Below are positions 8,628-17,510 of a DNA stretch of 64,000 nucleotides, piece by piece. A program made the translations under genes and the position numbers. Positions within the stretch are counted from its first letter, which is position 1; each line of letters opens with the position of its first letter. The notes beneath the pieces are model-generated. The model made no database searches and was not told the DNA's origin. It saw only the letters and a list, made by a program, of their open reading frames with translations. This DNA is from UBA9676 sp963730065 (GTDB taxonomy: Bacteria; Actinomycetota; Actinomycetes; Streptosporangiales; Streptosporangiaceae): positions 62,001 to 126,000 of the forward strand of contig CAVSQL010000007.1 in assembly GCA_963730065.1 (NCBI GenBank). The letters are read 5' to 3'.

Positions 8628-9761
8628 TCATCGCGGCACCGGCACCGAGGCGAGCACCGCTTCGAGCACGCCGTCGGCCGTCGCGCCCTCCAACTCGGCC
8701 TCTGGCCGCAGCTGCACCCGGTGCCGGAGGGCCGGCCGGGCCAGCGCCTTGACGTCGTCGGGTATCACGTAGTCGCGGCCGGCCAGCCAGGCCCAGGCCC
8801 GGCTGGCCGCCTGCAGCGCCGTCGCGCCGCGGGGGGACACGCCGAGCCGCAGCGATGGGGACTGCCGGGTGGCGCGGGCCAGGTCCACGATGTAGCCGGT
8901 GACCTCGGGCGCGATCCTGACCCCGCGCACGGCCGCCCGGGCGGCCGCCAGGTCGGCCGCGCCAGCGACCGGCCTGATCCCGGCCGCGGGCAGGTCACCG
9001 GGGTCGAACCCGTCGGCGTGCCGGGCCAGGACGGCGATCTCCTCCTCGCGCGCGGGCACCTGGACGGCCAGTTTGAGCAGGAACCGGTCGAGCTGTGCCT
9101 CCGGCAGCGGGTAGGTGCCCTCGTATTCGATCGGGTTCTGGGTGGCCGCGACGAGGAACTGCTCCGGCAGCGGGCGCGGAGTCCCCTCCACCGAGACCTG
9201 GCGTTCCTCCATCGCCTCCAGCAGGGCCGCCTGGGTCTTGGGCGGGGTCCGGTTGATCTCATCCGCGAGCAGCAGGTTGGTGAAGACGGGACCCTCCCGG
9301 AACTGGAACCGGGCCGTCTTCGCGTCGTAGACCAGCGAGCCGGTCACGTCCCCGGGCATGAGGTCGGCCGTGAACTGCACCCGGGTGCTGCGCAGCGACA
9401 GCGCCCCGGCGAGCGAGCGGACCAGCAGCGTCTTGGCCACCCCCGGGACGCCTTCCAACAGGACATGGCCGCGGCAGAGCAGGCAGATCACCAGCCCTGT
9501 GATCACGGAGTCCTGGCCGACCACGGCCTTGCCGACCTCCATCCGCACCGCTTCGAGCGCGGCCCGGGGATCGGCGCTCGCGGCCGCCGCTGCTGGCTCG
9601 GCGGCTGCCGCAGGCTCGGCCGCTGCCTGCCGGGCGGCTGCTGTTGGCGCGGAAGTCGCTGGAGCGAGGGCCGGCGCCGCCGCTGGCGCCGGAGCGGGCG
9701 CCGCAGGCGGGGCCGGGCCTGCGGGATCCAGCCCGGTGACGGGCGGGTGTTCAGCAGTCAC
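8628..9761 (-). CDS. MoxR-family AAA+ ATPase
   Basis: The 377-aa ATPase has an N-terminal Ala/Pro-rich extension of about 65 residues that the family normally lacks. The core then shows Walker A (EGVPGVAKT), the MoxR segment QFTADLMPGDVTGSLVYD, Walker B (LLLADEINRTPPKTQAALLE), sensor 1 (VAATQNPIEYEGTYPLPEAQ) and a C-terminal lid with SPRGATALQAASRAWAW. MoxR ATPases act as chaperones that assemble or activate vWA-domain proteins; here DUF58 lies immediately downstream. Its GTG start overlaps the TGA of the DUF4350 gene (GTGA), so the two are translationally coupled. Confidence 0.92.
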   Translation of the reverse strand: MTAEHPPVTGLDPAGPAPPAAPAPAPAAAPALAPATSAPTAAARQAAAEPAAAAEPAAAAASADPRAALEAVRMEVGKAVVGQDSVITGLVICLLCRGHVLLEGVPGVAKTLLVRSLAGALSLRSTRVQFTADLMPGDVTGSLVYDAKTARFQFREGPVFTNLLLADEINRTPPKTQAALLEAMEERQVSVEGTPRPLPEQFLVAATQNPIEYEGTYPLPEAQLDRFLLKLAVQVPAREEEIAVLARHADGFDPGDLPAAGIRPVAGAADLAAARAAVRGVRIAPEVTGYIVDLARATRQSPSLRLGVSPRGATALQAASRAWAWLAGRDYVIPDDVKALARPALRHRVQLRPEAELEGATADGVLEAVLASVPVPR

Positions 9762-11125
9762 TGTGCGAGCACCTGCTCCTCCAGGGTGTCAAGATCGGTG
9801 GCGAGCTTCACGAGCGCGGCGTCGTCGCGGGGGACCGGCCCGTACAGCATCGCGCGAATCTCCTGTTCGCCGCGCCCGGTCCGGCTGGCCAGTTCCCGGC
9901 CGACCGCCTCCGGCGATGCCGTCTGCGGCAGCCCGGTCCGGGCGGTGAGCCGTGCCAGCGTGGCGGCGCGCAGGGCCGCGGCCGCGCGGTCACGGGCGCG
10001 CCGGGAGCGGTAGAGAGCGCCGTGCCCCTCCGCCGTCTCGCTGGCGCGGACCACGACCGGCAGCGGTTCGAAGACCAGCGGGCCGAAGCGCCGTATCCGC
10101 CAGAGCGCGGCCAGTACCAGTGCGACGGCGAGTTCGGCGATCACCAGGTAGACCGGGGCCGGGATCAGGCCGGAGACGGACCGGGACTGGGCCGCCCCCG
10201 GCGCGGTGCTGGCGGCCGGGCCCGGCACCAGCCAGACGATGCGCGAGTCGCCTGCCAGCAGGTTGAGCGCAAGCGCGGCGTTGCCGCCGCGGCCCAGGTC
10301 ACGGTTGGTGAGCGGGGCGCCGGTGCCGAGCACGGTGATGATGCGGCCGCCGCTGCGGTAGCGCACGAGGGACGCGTACCCGGTGCGGGGCGGTGCGCCC
10401 TGGCCTGCCCGTCCTCCGGGGCGGCCAGGCGTGGCGGCGCGGCTGACCGGGTAGCAGCGCCAGGCGCCCGGTGCGGTCGAGCGCAGGAGCAGCCCGCCCA
10501 TGTCGGCGGGGCCCGCCAGCCGGGCTCCCGGCCAGGTGCATCGCGGTGGGTGGTTCGCCACCGGAGCCTGGGCGGCGGGGGTGACGCCGCGAGTGAGGGC
10601 GGCGAGCGCGCGCGGGCCGGGTGCGACGATCAGCAGGTCGGCGGGGGCGGCCGCGAGCGCCGGGAGCGATGCGGGCCCGACCCGGCCCGGGTCGGCGACG
10701 ACCAGGGCCGTGTGCGGCCTCATCGACTGCGCCAGCGCCGCTGCGGGCGTATCGACCGTCGAGACGCGCTTGCCCTGCCCGGCGAGCAGCGCCGCGAGCG
10801 CGTGTGTGCCGGCCGGGCCCACATCCCGCGGATCGAGCGGCCCGGTGACCACCGGCCCCGTCTGCAGCAGCGCGATCACGGTCCCGCCCGCGAGGATGAT
10901 GGCGACCAGCGCGGCCGGCGCCCGCCAGCGGCGCCAGCCGACGGCACCGGCCCCGCCCGGCCTGCCGGCCCCGCCCGGCCTGCCGCCCCCGCCCGGCCTG
11001 CTGCCCGTGCCCGGCCTGCTGCCCGTGCCCGGACCGCCCCAGGTGCCCGGACCGGCTGGACCGGCGCGCCCGGTCTGGTCACCCGCGGCGCCGCCTGAGC
11101 CCGCCTGGCCGGTGACTGCGGTCAC
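9758..11125 (-). CDS. DUF4350 membrane protein
   Basis: This 455-aa product starts with about 60 Gly/Pro/Arg-rich residues with repeats such as GTGSRPGTGSRPGG, then a first membrane helix (APAALVAIILAGGTVIALLQ). The extracytoplasmic domain opens with DPRDVGPAGTHALAALLAGQ, typical of DUF4350, which has a glutamine-amidotransferase-like fold but no obvious catalytic Cys here. A second helix (VYLVIAELAVALVLAALWRI) precedes a cytoplasmic C-terminal helical region. In related genomes it is part of the DUF4129-DUF4350-MoxR-DUF58 cluster of unknown function. Both ends are coupled by GTGA overlaps: its start with the DUF4129 stop and its stop with the MoxR start. Confidence 0.85.
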   Translation of the reverse strand: MTAVTGQAGSGGAAGDQTGRAGPAGPGTWGGPGTGSRPGTGSRPGGGGRPGGAGRPGGAGAVGWRRWRAPAALVAIILAGGTVIALLQTGPVVTGPLDPRDVGPAGTHALAALLAGQGKRVSTVDTPAAALAQSMRPHTALVVADPGRVGPASLPALAAAPADLLIVAPGPRALAALTRGVTPAAQAPVANHPPRCTWPGARLAGPADMGGLLLRSTAPGAWRCYPVSRAATPGRPGGRAGQGAPPRTGYASLVRYRSGGRIITVLGTGAPLTNRDLGRGGNAALALNLLAGDSRIVWLVPGPAASTAPGAAQSRSVSGLIPAPVYLVIAELAVALVLAALWRIRRFGPLVFEPLPVVVRASETAEGHGALYRSRRARDRAAAALRAATLARLTARTGLPQTASPEAVGRELASRTGRGEQEIRAMLYGPVPRDDAALVKLATDLDTLEEQVLAQ

Positions 11126-11832
11126 GGTCCCCGGCCGCCAGCCATGGAGGAGGCGGCGCTCACCGCGCCGGGCCTGGTCACCCGGGGCGCGCTCACCATG
11201 ATCAGCCGGTCGAGCTCGGTGAGCCGCTCGTAGCCTTCCCTGCTCCCTGGGCGCTGGCCGTAGCAGACCTCGTCGAACAGCCGGGCCGCGTCCCGCAGCG
11301 CGCCCGCGTGCGCGGGCAGCGCCTGACCGGCGTCGTCGGCGAACTCATCGGCGGTCCGTCCCGCCCGGGGCGGGAGCACACCCCGTTCCTCGAGTTCGGC
11401 CGCGATCGCCCGCACGCGTTCGATGATCGCGGCCGCATAGTCGCTGGTGCCCGCGTGCCGCTGCGCCTCCTGCCGGTGCTGCCGGGCGCTGCGCACGGCG
11501 CCGTCCGCCGTCAGCGGGCCGGGAGCCCGGCGGGACCGGGCCACCAGCCCGATCCAGTTCAGCACCCCAGCGGTCAGGATCACCGCGAGAGCGGCCAGCG
11601 CGATCAGCCCCCACCATCCGCCGGGCACCGCGCCGCTGGCCGCATGGAAGACGCGGCCGGTGAAGCGCAGGATCACGGCGATGATGCGCTGGGCCAGCGG
11701 GATGTGCCGGTGGTATCCCGGCTTGGACAGTTCCGCGCGTGCGAGCCGCTGCGCCTGCATCCGGCCGATGCCCGGGGGCCGGGCGGCCACCGCGGCGAGG
11801 ACGGCCGGGACCGGGCCGTGGGCGGCGCTCAC
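11122..11832 (-). CDS. DUF4129 membrane protein
   Basis: About 236 aa. One strong hydrophobic helix (WWGLIALAALAVILTAGVLN) is followed by a basic segment and a cytosolic helical domain with HAGTSDYAAAIIERVRAIAA and FDEVCYGQRPGSREGYERL, typical of DUF4129 (elsewhere fused to transglutaminase-like proteins). The frame is open further upstream, but the GTG at 11832 is preferred because it overlaps the upstream TGA as GTGA, the same coupling used by the next two junctions; this start gives the N-terminus SAAHGPVPAVLAAVAARPPG. Confidence 0.82.
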   Translation of the reverse strand: MSAAHGPVPAVLAAVAARPPGIGRMQAQRLARAELSKPGYHRHIPLAQRIIAVILRFTGRVFHAASGAVPGGWWGLIALAALAVILTAGVLNWIGLVARSRRAPGPLTADGAVRSARQHRQEAQRHAGTSDYAAAIIERVRAIAAELEERGVLPPRAGRTADEFADDAGQALPAHAGALRDAARLFDEVCYGQRPGSREGYERLTELDRLIMVSAPRVTRPGAVSAASSMAGGRGP

Positions 11833-13229
11833 CACGCTGGCGGGCTGCCCGCGGCCGGTGGTGAAGGACCGGCCGCCGGGTCGTGGCCGGGCTGCGGCGG
11901 CGCTGCCTGCGCGGGCCCGGCTGGCCCTCCCGGCCCGGCTGGGCGCCACACGGTGGCGAAATCGTCTCCGGAGGCCTGGCCGCCGGTGGTGGCCGTCTGC
12001 AGGACCAGGTCGAGGCCTTCCCGGCGCATCCGCAGGTCCACGTACAGCAGAACGGTCACGCCCGCCCAGACCGGCTGGGTGATGGCGCCCGCGATGATGC
12101 CGCCGATGGCGCCGATGACCAGGCTCGCCACGCTCGGCCGGATCGCCTGGGCGAGGGGGGCGGCGGAACTGGTGGAGAACGCGGCGGAGATGACGGTGAA
12201 GGGTATCCGCAGCACCGACGAGGCGATGAACACGATGAGCCAGGCGAGCAGCAGGATGCCGAACACCCGCCAGAAACTGCTTCGCACCAGCCGCCAGGAA
12301 CGCGCCAGCGCCTGGCCGGGTCCCAGGCGTTCCAGCACCACTGTCGCCGCCGACATGCTGAACATGGCCCAGAACCAGGCGTCAAGCACGAGCGCGGCGA
12401 TGCCACCAAAGACGCCGGCGACGATGACCGCCGCCGCGGGCGCGCCGCCGATCCCGAGCACGATCAGCACGATGACGAGCCCGGCCCAGGGGCCGATGTA
12501 GGCGAGCCCGGCGAGCAGCGTTGTGCCCAGCAGGGCGGGCAGCCGGGGGAGCGCGATGTGCCAGGCTTCCCCGGCGGTGATCCGGTGGCCGAGCACGCTG
12601 CGGCCGATGACGGCGGTCAGCAGGCCGGTCAGCAGGATCTGGACGGCGAACGCGAGCACGACCGCGGTGAGGCCGCTGGGCACCACGACCGCGAGCGTGC
12701 CGGCCACTTGCGCACCGGTCGGCGTCTGGCCCGTTCGGGTGTTCAGGCCCAGCTGGGACAGGAGGAGAAACTCCAGGCTGGTGGTGATCACCCCGGAGAT
12801 GGTCAGCACGACCGCGGCGATGCCGAGGGTGGCCTTGGGGTTGCGCCGGATGGACGTGAACGCGCCGTCCAGGATCTCGCCGACCGCGATCGGCCGCAGC
12901 GGGATGACACCCGGCTTGGGTGCCTGCGGGGGCGGCGCCCACCCGCCCGCCGGGGCGCCGTAGCCGGTTCCTGGCTGGCCGTAGCCGGTTCCGGGCTGGC
13001 CGTAACCGGGCTGGCCGTAACCGGGCTGGCCCGGGCCAGGCTGGCCATACCCCGGCTGCCCGTACCCGGTACCCGGCGGGGCGCCGTCGCCGGCTCCCGG
13101 CGGGGCCTGGCCGTACCCGCCGGCCTGGCTGTCCGGGGGGAACCACGGCTGGCGGGGCTGGCCCCCCTGGTCCTGTCCCTGGTCCTGGTCTCCAGCTCCG
13201 CCCGCGCCCGACGGCGAGGTGTCCGTCAT
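11829..13229 (-). CDS. Glycerophosphodiester phosphodiesterase membrane-domain protein
   Basis: The 466-aa product has a cytoplasmic N-terminus of about 115 residues made of degenerate GYGQPG repeats (residues about 45-105). A membrane domain follows with six or more helices, beginning IPLRPIAVGEILDGAFTSIR and containing FWAMFSMSAATVVLERLGPG and ALARSWRLVRSSFWRVFGIL, both usual for the GPDPase_memb domain. The catalytic phosphodiesterase domain is absent, so no enzymatic function should be assumed. The ATG at 13229 has AAGGAG 5 nt upstream. It is the first gene of the leftward five-gene operon; its stop overlaps the DUF4129 start. Confidence 0.82.
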   Translation of the reverse strand: MTDTSPSGAGGAGDQDQGQDQGGQPRQPWFPPDSQAGGYGQAPPGAGDGAPPGTGYGQPGYGQPGPGQPGYGQPGYGQPGTGYGQPGTGYGAPAGGWAPPPQAPKPGVIPLRPIAVGEILDGAFTSIRRNPKATLGIAAVVLTISGVITTSLEFLLLSQLGLNTRTGQTPTGAQVAGTLAVVVPSGLTAVVLAFAVQILLTGLLTAVIGRSVLGHRITAGEAWHIALPRLPALLGTTLLAGLAYIGPWAGLVIVLIVLGIGGAPAAAVIVAGVFGGIAALVLDAWFWAMFSMSAATVVLERLGPGQALARSWRLVRSSFWRVFGILLLAWLIVFIASSVLRIPFTVISAAFSTSSAAPLAQAIRPSVASLVIGAIGGIIAGAITQPVWAGVTVLLYVDLRMRREGLDLVLQTATTGGQASGDDFATVWRPAGPGGPAGPAQAAPPQPGHDPAAGPSPPAAGSPPAW

Positions 13230-13389
13230 GTTGCTCCTTACCGTCCTGGCGCTGACTCCGTACCAGGATGCTCCCCCCGTTGGCGCCCATACTCGCACGA
13301 AGGACCAGGCGGATGAAGGCAGGCCGCCGAACGGGGCCCCAGCGGCGCCGGGCTCGACCCGGCGCGGGCCCGTGGCGCACACTCAAGGG

Positions 13390-14480
13390 GTGGACACATG
13401 GGGCCTGCGCTGGCTCGACCTGGCGGACGGTCCAGCTGTCGTGTTGCTCGACCAGACCCGCCTGCCCGCCGAGGAGACGTACCTGACCTGTGCGGATGTC
13501 GCCTCACTGGTGGACGCGATCGGCCGGCTGGTGGTGCGGGGGGCACCGCTGCTGGGGCTGGCCGGGGCGTACGGCGTGGCCCTGGCCGCATACCGGGGCG
13601 AGGACGTGCCGCAGGCGGCGGCCGCGCTGGCCCAGGCCCGCCCGACCGCGGTCAACCTGGGCTGGGGCACCGGGCGTGCGCTCGCCGCCTATCGGGCCGC
13701 GCGGCGCGGCAGCGGAGCCACTGGCCCGGACGCCGAGCGCGCCGCGGCGCAGGCCGCCCTGGCCGAAGCCCGGTCGATTGCCGCCGAGGATGCCGCCGCG
13801 AGTGCGGCCATCGCGGCCAACGGGCTCGGCCTCGTTCCGGACCGGGCCCGGATCCTGACCCACTGCAATACCGGCGCCCTGGTGTCAGCCGGGGAGGGGA
13901 CCGCGTTCGCGATCATTCTCGCCGCCCACCGGGCCGGCGGCTGGCCAAGGTCTGGGTGGACGAGACCCGGCCGCTGCTGCAGGGTTCCCGGCTGACCGCG
14001 TTTGAGGCCCGGCGCGCCGGGATACCCTACGCGGTGCTCGCCGACGCGGCGGCGGCGTCGCTGATGGCGGCCGGTGAGGTGGACATGGTGCTCACCGGCG
14101 CCGACCGGGTCGCCGCCGACGGCAGCGTGGCCAACAAGATCGGCACCTATGGCCTCGCCGTACTGGCCCGCCATCATGGTGTGCCGTTCGTGGTGGCGGC
14201 CCCGCTGTCCACGGTGGACGTCACAGCCGCCGACGGCGCCGCGATCGTGGTCGAGCACCGGGCGGCGGAGGAGGTGACCTCCTGGGCCGGCGTGGCGGTG
14301 TCACCGGCCGGGAGCGGCGCCTACAACCCCGCGTTCGATGTCACTCCCGCCGCCCTGGTTACCGCGCTGGTGACCGAACGGGGGGTGGCGCACCCCGCCG
14401 ATGGGGGTACGCTGCACTTTCTGGGTGCTGCGGCACCCAGACGAGTGACTGCCCCCAGCGCTGTTTCCGTGGAACGATGA
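13390..14480 (+). pseudogene. mtnA: S-methyl-5-thioribose-1-phosphate isomerase, frameshifted
   Basis: MtnA converts methylthioribose-1-phosphate to methylthioribulose-1-phosphate in methionine salvage. The first frame carries VVLLDQTRLPAEETYLTCAD, VRGAPLLGLAGAYGVALAA and the catalytic-Cys segment LTHCNTGALVSAGEGTAFAI. After AAHRAG the frame is lost. Reading continues in another frame with RLAKVWVDETRPLLQGSRLT, the catalytic-Asp segment VLTGADRVAADGSVANKIGT and the end. One missing C near 13938 (GGCGG where GGCCGG is expected) explains the shift; restored, the protein would be about 363 aa, close to normal. Both catalytic residues survive, so a sequencing error or a very recent mutation is likely. 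The start is a GTG without a good ribosome site. It lies just upstream of mtrA, its usual actinobacterial position. Confidence 0.85.
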
Positions 14481-14485
14481 GGCCC

Positions 14486-15163
14486 ATGAAAGGTCGCGTG
14501 CTGGTCGTCGATGACGACGCCGCCCTCTCCGAGATGCTCGGCATCATGCTTCGGGGTGAGGGCTTCGAGCCCACTTTTGTAGCCGACGGGGATCGCGCCA
14601 TGCAGGCGTTCCGCGAGACGCATCCCGACCTGGTGCTGCTTGACCTGATGCTGCCCGGCGTGGACGGCATCGACGTCTGCCGCCAGATCCGCACCGAGTC
14701 GGGCGTTCCGATCGTCATGCTGACCGCGAAGAGCGACACCGTCAACGTGGTCCTGGGCCTGGAGTCCGGGGCCGACGACTACATCGTTAAGCCGTTCAAG
14801 TCGAAGGAACTGATCGCGCGGGTCCGGGCGCGGCTGCGGCGGACTGACGACCCGGCACCGGAGATGCTGCAGATCGTCGACGTCACCATCGACGTGGCCG
14901 GGCACTCGGTGAAACGCGGCGGCGAGCAGGTGAACCTCACTCCGCTGGAGTTCGACCTGCTGGTGGCGCTGGCCCGCAAGCCGCGGCAGGTCTTCACCCG
15001 CGAGGTGCTGCTAGAGCAGGTATGGGGATACCGCCACGCGGCGGACACGCGGCTGGTTAACGTCCATGTCCAGCGGCTGCGCGCCAAGATCGAGAAAGAT
15101 CCCGAGCATCCGGAGATCGTGGTGACGGTCAGGGGTGTCGGGTACAAGGCAGGGCCGGCCTGA
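14486..15163 (+). CDS. mtrA: Response regulator MtrA
   Basis: The 225-aa OmpR-family regulator has a receiver domain with phospho-acceptor Asp53 (LVLLDLMLPGVDG), acidic pocket VVDDD, switch Thr in MLTAKSD and Lys in VKPFKSKELIARV. The C-terminal winged helix includes NLTPLEFDLLVALARKPRQV and VNVHVQRLRAKIEKDPEHPE. MtrA controls cell-wall, division and development genes and is phosphorylated by MtrB. The ATG at 14486 gives the standard MKGRVLVVDDDAALSEM start; an in-frame ATG 9 nt upstream overlaps the mtnA stop. A 199-nt gap with a repeat array separates it from mtrB, longer than the usual spacing. Confidence 0.96.
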   Translation: MKGRVLVVDDDAALSEMLGIMLRGEGFEPTFVADGDRAMQAFRETHPDLVLLDLMLPGVDGIDVCRQIRTESGVPIVMLTAKSDTVNVVLGLESGADDYIVKPFKSKELIARVRARLRRTDDPAPEMLQIVDVTIDVAGHSVKRGGEQVNLTPLEFDLLVALARKPRQVFTREVLLEQVWGYRHAADTRLVNVHVQRLRAKIEKDPEHPEIVVTVRGVGYKAGPA

Positions 15164-15270
15164 TGCCGCCGCCGGCCGGGCCGGCGCGGCCCCGGCGCGG
15201 CCCCATTGCTGAGGCTGGAGAGCGGATCGTCGCGAGCAGGTTACGGATAAGAGCGGGCCAGGAATAATCA

Positions 15271-15354
15271 GTGCAACGAAGTGCATTTCACGAAGCTCAT
15301 TTCACCGAAGTGCAGTGCAGCGAAGTGCAGTGCAGCGAAGTGCGGTTCAGCGAA
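15271..15354. repeat. 15-bp tandem repeat array between mtrA and mtrB
   Basis: Six consecutive units end in CGAA. The consensus is GTGCAGTGCAGCGAA; two adjacent units (15310-15324 and 15325-15339) are identical, and those before and after are degenerate (14-15 nt, the first incomplete). It lies in the 199-nt gap between mtrA and mtrB, finishing 8 nt before the mtrB ATG, so the last unit borders the ribosome-binding site. The unit length is a multiple of three and the rightward frame is open, so the repeat could be read as an N-terminal extension, but the mtrB start downstream fits better. Confidence 0.8.
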
Positions 15355-15362
15355 GAAGGGTG

Positions 15363-17510
15363 ATGAGGGGGGTACCGAGCAACGGCTCCACCGGCGGTAA
15401 GGCGCAGGCGAGGGCAGCTGACCTGGCGCCGGGCTCCCGCCGTGCCAGCTCCGGTGCTCTTGCGCCGCCGCGGCCCGGCGGCCGGGCCGAACCGGCGGCC
15501 CGGGGGCTCGGCCCGGGCCTGACCGCCTTCCGGGGGGCCCTGTCGGTGGACGGCGGTGGGCCGGTCGCGGGGGCGCTCGGCGGCCTGCGGCGCAGGCTTC
15601 CGCGGCCCGTGCGCCGGATGCTCAGGTCCGTGCGCCGGTGGGTGCGGGCGGTGATCGGCCAGCTGCGCCGCCGCTGGCACCGGTCACTCCAGCTGCGTGT
15701 GGTCGCCACCACACTGGTGATCTCGGCCGTGGTGGTCGCCGTCCTCGGCTTCTTCCTGGTTCAGCAGATCGCCGGTGGCCTGCTGGCGAACGAGCGGACG
15801 GCGGCGCTCACCCAGACCTCGGACGGCCTGGCCATCGCGCAGGGCAGGCCCGACATGCTCGGGCCGCACGGGGGTGGGCCGTCGGCGCTGAACTCACTCG
15901 CCGAAGACCTGCAGTCCAACAGCGGGCCCGGCGATCTCTACGACGTTGTGATCCTCCAACAGCACGCCAGCCCCGGCCTGGCCGGCGTGGTGGGGAACCA
16001 GGCGCTGGCACCGAGCATCCCCAAGAGGCTGAGCGCAGCGGTCACGGCTGAGCAGCGCGAGGGCCGGTTTGCCCGGCTCCTGTCCGCACCGACCCAGCTG
16101 ATGTACGCCAACGGCAGGCCCGGGCCGCCCGCGCTGGCGGTGGGGGTACCGATCTCCAGTCATGACCAGCTCTATTACCTCTTCCCCCTGACGCCGCAGC
16201 AGCAGGCGCTGAGCCTGGTCCAGACCACGCTCATCAGCGCCGGCGTGGTCCTCGTCGTGCTGCTGGCGGGCATCGTGTCGCTGGTCACGCGCTGGGTGGT
16301 CGTGCCGCTCCGGCAGGCGGCGCAGGCGGCGAGCCGGCTGTCGGCGGGCAACCTTGACGAGCGCATGCCCGCCAGGGGGACCGATGACCTGGCCGCGCTG
16401 TCCAACTCGTTCAATGACATGGCTGAGAGCCTGCAGGAGAAGCTCCGGGAGTTGGAGGATCTGTCCAAGGCGCAGCGGCAGTTCGTGTCCGATGTGTCGC
16501 ACGAACTGCGCACCCCTCTGACCACGATCAGGATCGCCGCCGACGTCCTGTTCGAGGCGAAGGACCATCTCGATCCCGCCGCCGGGCGCAGCGCGGAGCT
16601 GCTCCAGGGTCAGCTGGAGCGGTTCGAGGCGCTGCTCGCGGACCTGCTGGAGATCAGCCGCCACGACGCCAATGTGGCGACCCTGGACGCCGAGTCGGCG
16701 GACGTCTGCGACCTGGTGCGGCGGGCGGCGGCGGACGCGGAACAGCTGGCCGCCCGCAAGGGCACCCGGATCGACTTCCGGCTGCCGCCCGAGCCGTGCG
16801 TCGCCGAGGTGGACCGGCGCCGGGTGGAGCGGATCCTGCGCAACCTGCTCGACAACGCGGTCGAGCACGGCGAAGGACGCGATGTGGTGGTTACGGTCGC
16901 CACCGACCGGGATGCGGTGGCGGTCGCGGTCCGGGACCACGGGGTAGGTTTCGGGCCGGGTGAGCAGTACCTGGTCTTCGACCGTTTCTGGCGCGCCGAC
17001 CCGGCCCGCGCGCGCACGACCGGCGGCACCGGCCTTGGCCTGGCCATCGCGCTTGAGGACGCCCGGCTGCACGGGGGATGGCTGCAGGCCTGGGGGGAGC
17101 GCGCGAAGGGATCGGTGTTCCGGCTCACCTTGTCGCGGACTCTCGGTCAGGAGCTGGCCGGGTCCCCGCTGCCTCTCGGTCCCGATGAGGCGGAGGTGGC
17201 GGCCGTCGAGCATCTCATTGTCCGGCCCGACGTCAGCGACGCCGGGTTCGGCCTGGGCGGCGTGGCCGGTGGCGACGCTGGCCCGCCGGAAGCCCTGGCC
17301 GACGATGACGCCCGGCTGGCCACTGGCAGCGGGAGCCAGGCCAACGGCGGTGGGAACCTGGCCGGTGACGGGAATCCGGCCAGTGGTGAAGGGGGGCTGG
17401 CCCAGGGCAAGGGGAGCCTGGCCGGTGACGGCGGCCCGGCCGATGATGACGAGCGGCTGGCTGGCGGCAACGGGCGCCCGCCGAGCGCGAGGCGTGGCGG
17501 CGATGGCTGA
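15363..17510 (+). CDS. mtrB: Sensor histidine kinase MtrB
   Basis: About 715 aa. A 100-residue basic/Gly-rich cytoplasmic N-terminus is followed by a first membrane helix (about 112-139), an extracytoplasmic sensor region, a second helix (about 285-310), HAMP (about 311-363), the phospho-acceptor His380 in SDVSHELRTPLTTIRIAADV, and the ATP-binding domain (NLLDNAVEHGEG, GFGPGEQYLVFDRFWRADPA, GGTGLGLAIALEDARLHGG). The last 100 residues are Gly/Ala/Asp-rich imperfect repeats of the type NLAGDGNPASGEGGLA. MtrB phosphorylates MtrA and associates with LpqB. The ATG at 15363 with AGAAGGG just upstream is preferred over the more upstream open frame, which would translate the repeat array. Its end overlaps lpqB by 8 nt. 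Confidence 0.93.
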   Translation: MRGVPSNGSTGGKAQARAADLAPGSRRASSGALAPPRPGGRAEPAARGLGPGLTAFRGALSVDGGGPVAGALGGLRRRLPRPVRRMLRSVRRWVRAVIGQLRRRWHRSLQLRVVATTLVISAVVVAVLGFFLVQQIAGGLLANERTAALTQTSDGLAIAQGRPDMLGPHGGGPSALNSLAEDLQSNSGPGDLYDVVILQQHASPGLAGVVGNQALAPSIPKRLSAAVTAEQREGRFARLLSAPTQLMYANGRPGPPALAVGVPISSHDQLYYLFPLTPQQQALSLVQTTLISAGVVLVVLLAGIVSLVTRWVVVPLRQAAQAASRLSAGNLDERMPARGTDDLAALSNSFNDMAESLQEKLRELEDLSKAQRQFVSDVSHELRTPLTTIRIAADVLFEAKDHLDPAAGRSAELLQGQLERFEALLADLLEISRHDANVATLDAESADVCDLVRRAAADAEQLAARKGTRIDFRLPPEPCVAEVDRRRVERILRNLLDNAVEHGEGRDVVVTVATDRDAVAVAVRDHGVGFGPGEQYLVFDRFWRADPARARTTGGTGLGLAIALEDARLHGGWLQAWGERAKGSVFRLTLSRTLGQELAGSPLPLGPDEAEVAAVEHLIVRPDVSDAGFGLGGVAGGDAGPPEALADDDARLATGSGSQANGGGNLAGDGNPASGEGGLAQGKGSLAGDGGPADDDERLAGGNGRPPSARRGGDG

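Noticed and set aside
15271..15354. CRISPR-like array between mtrA and mtrB
   Set aside because: The units are contiguous 15-mers without spacers and no cas genes are present.
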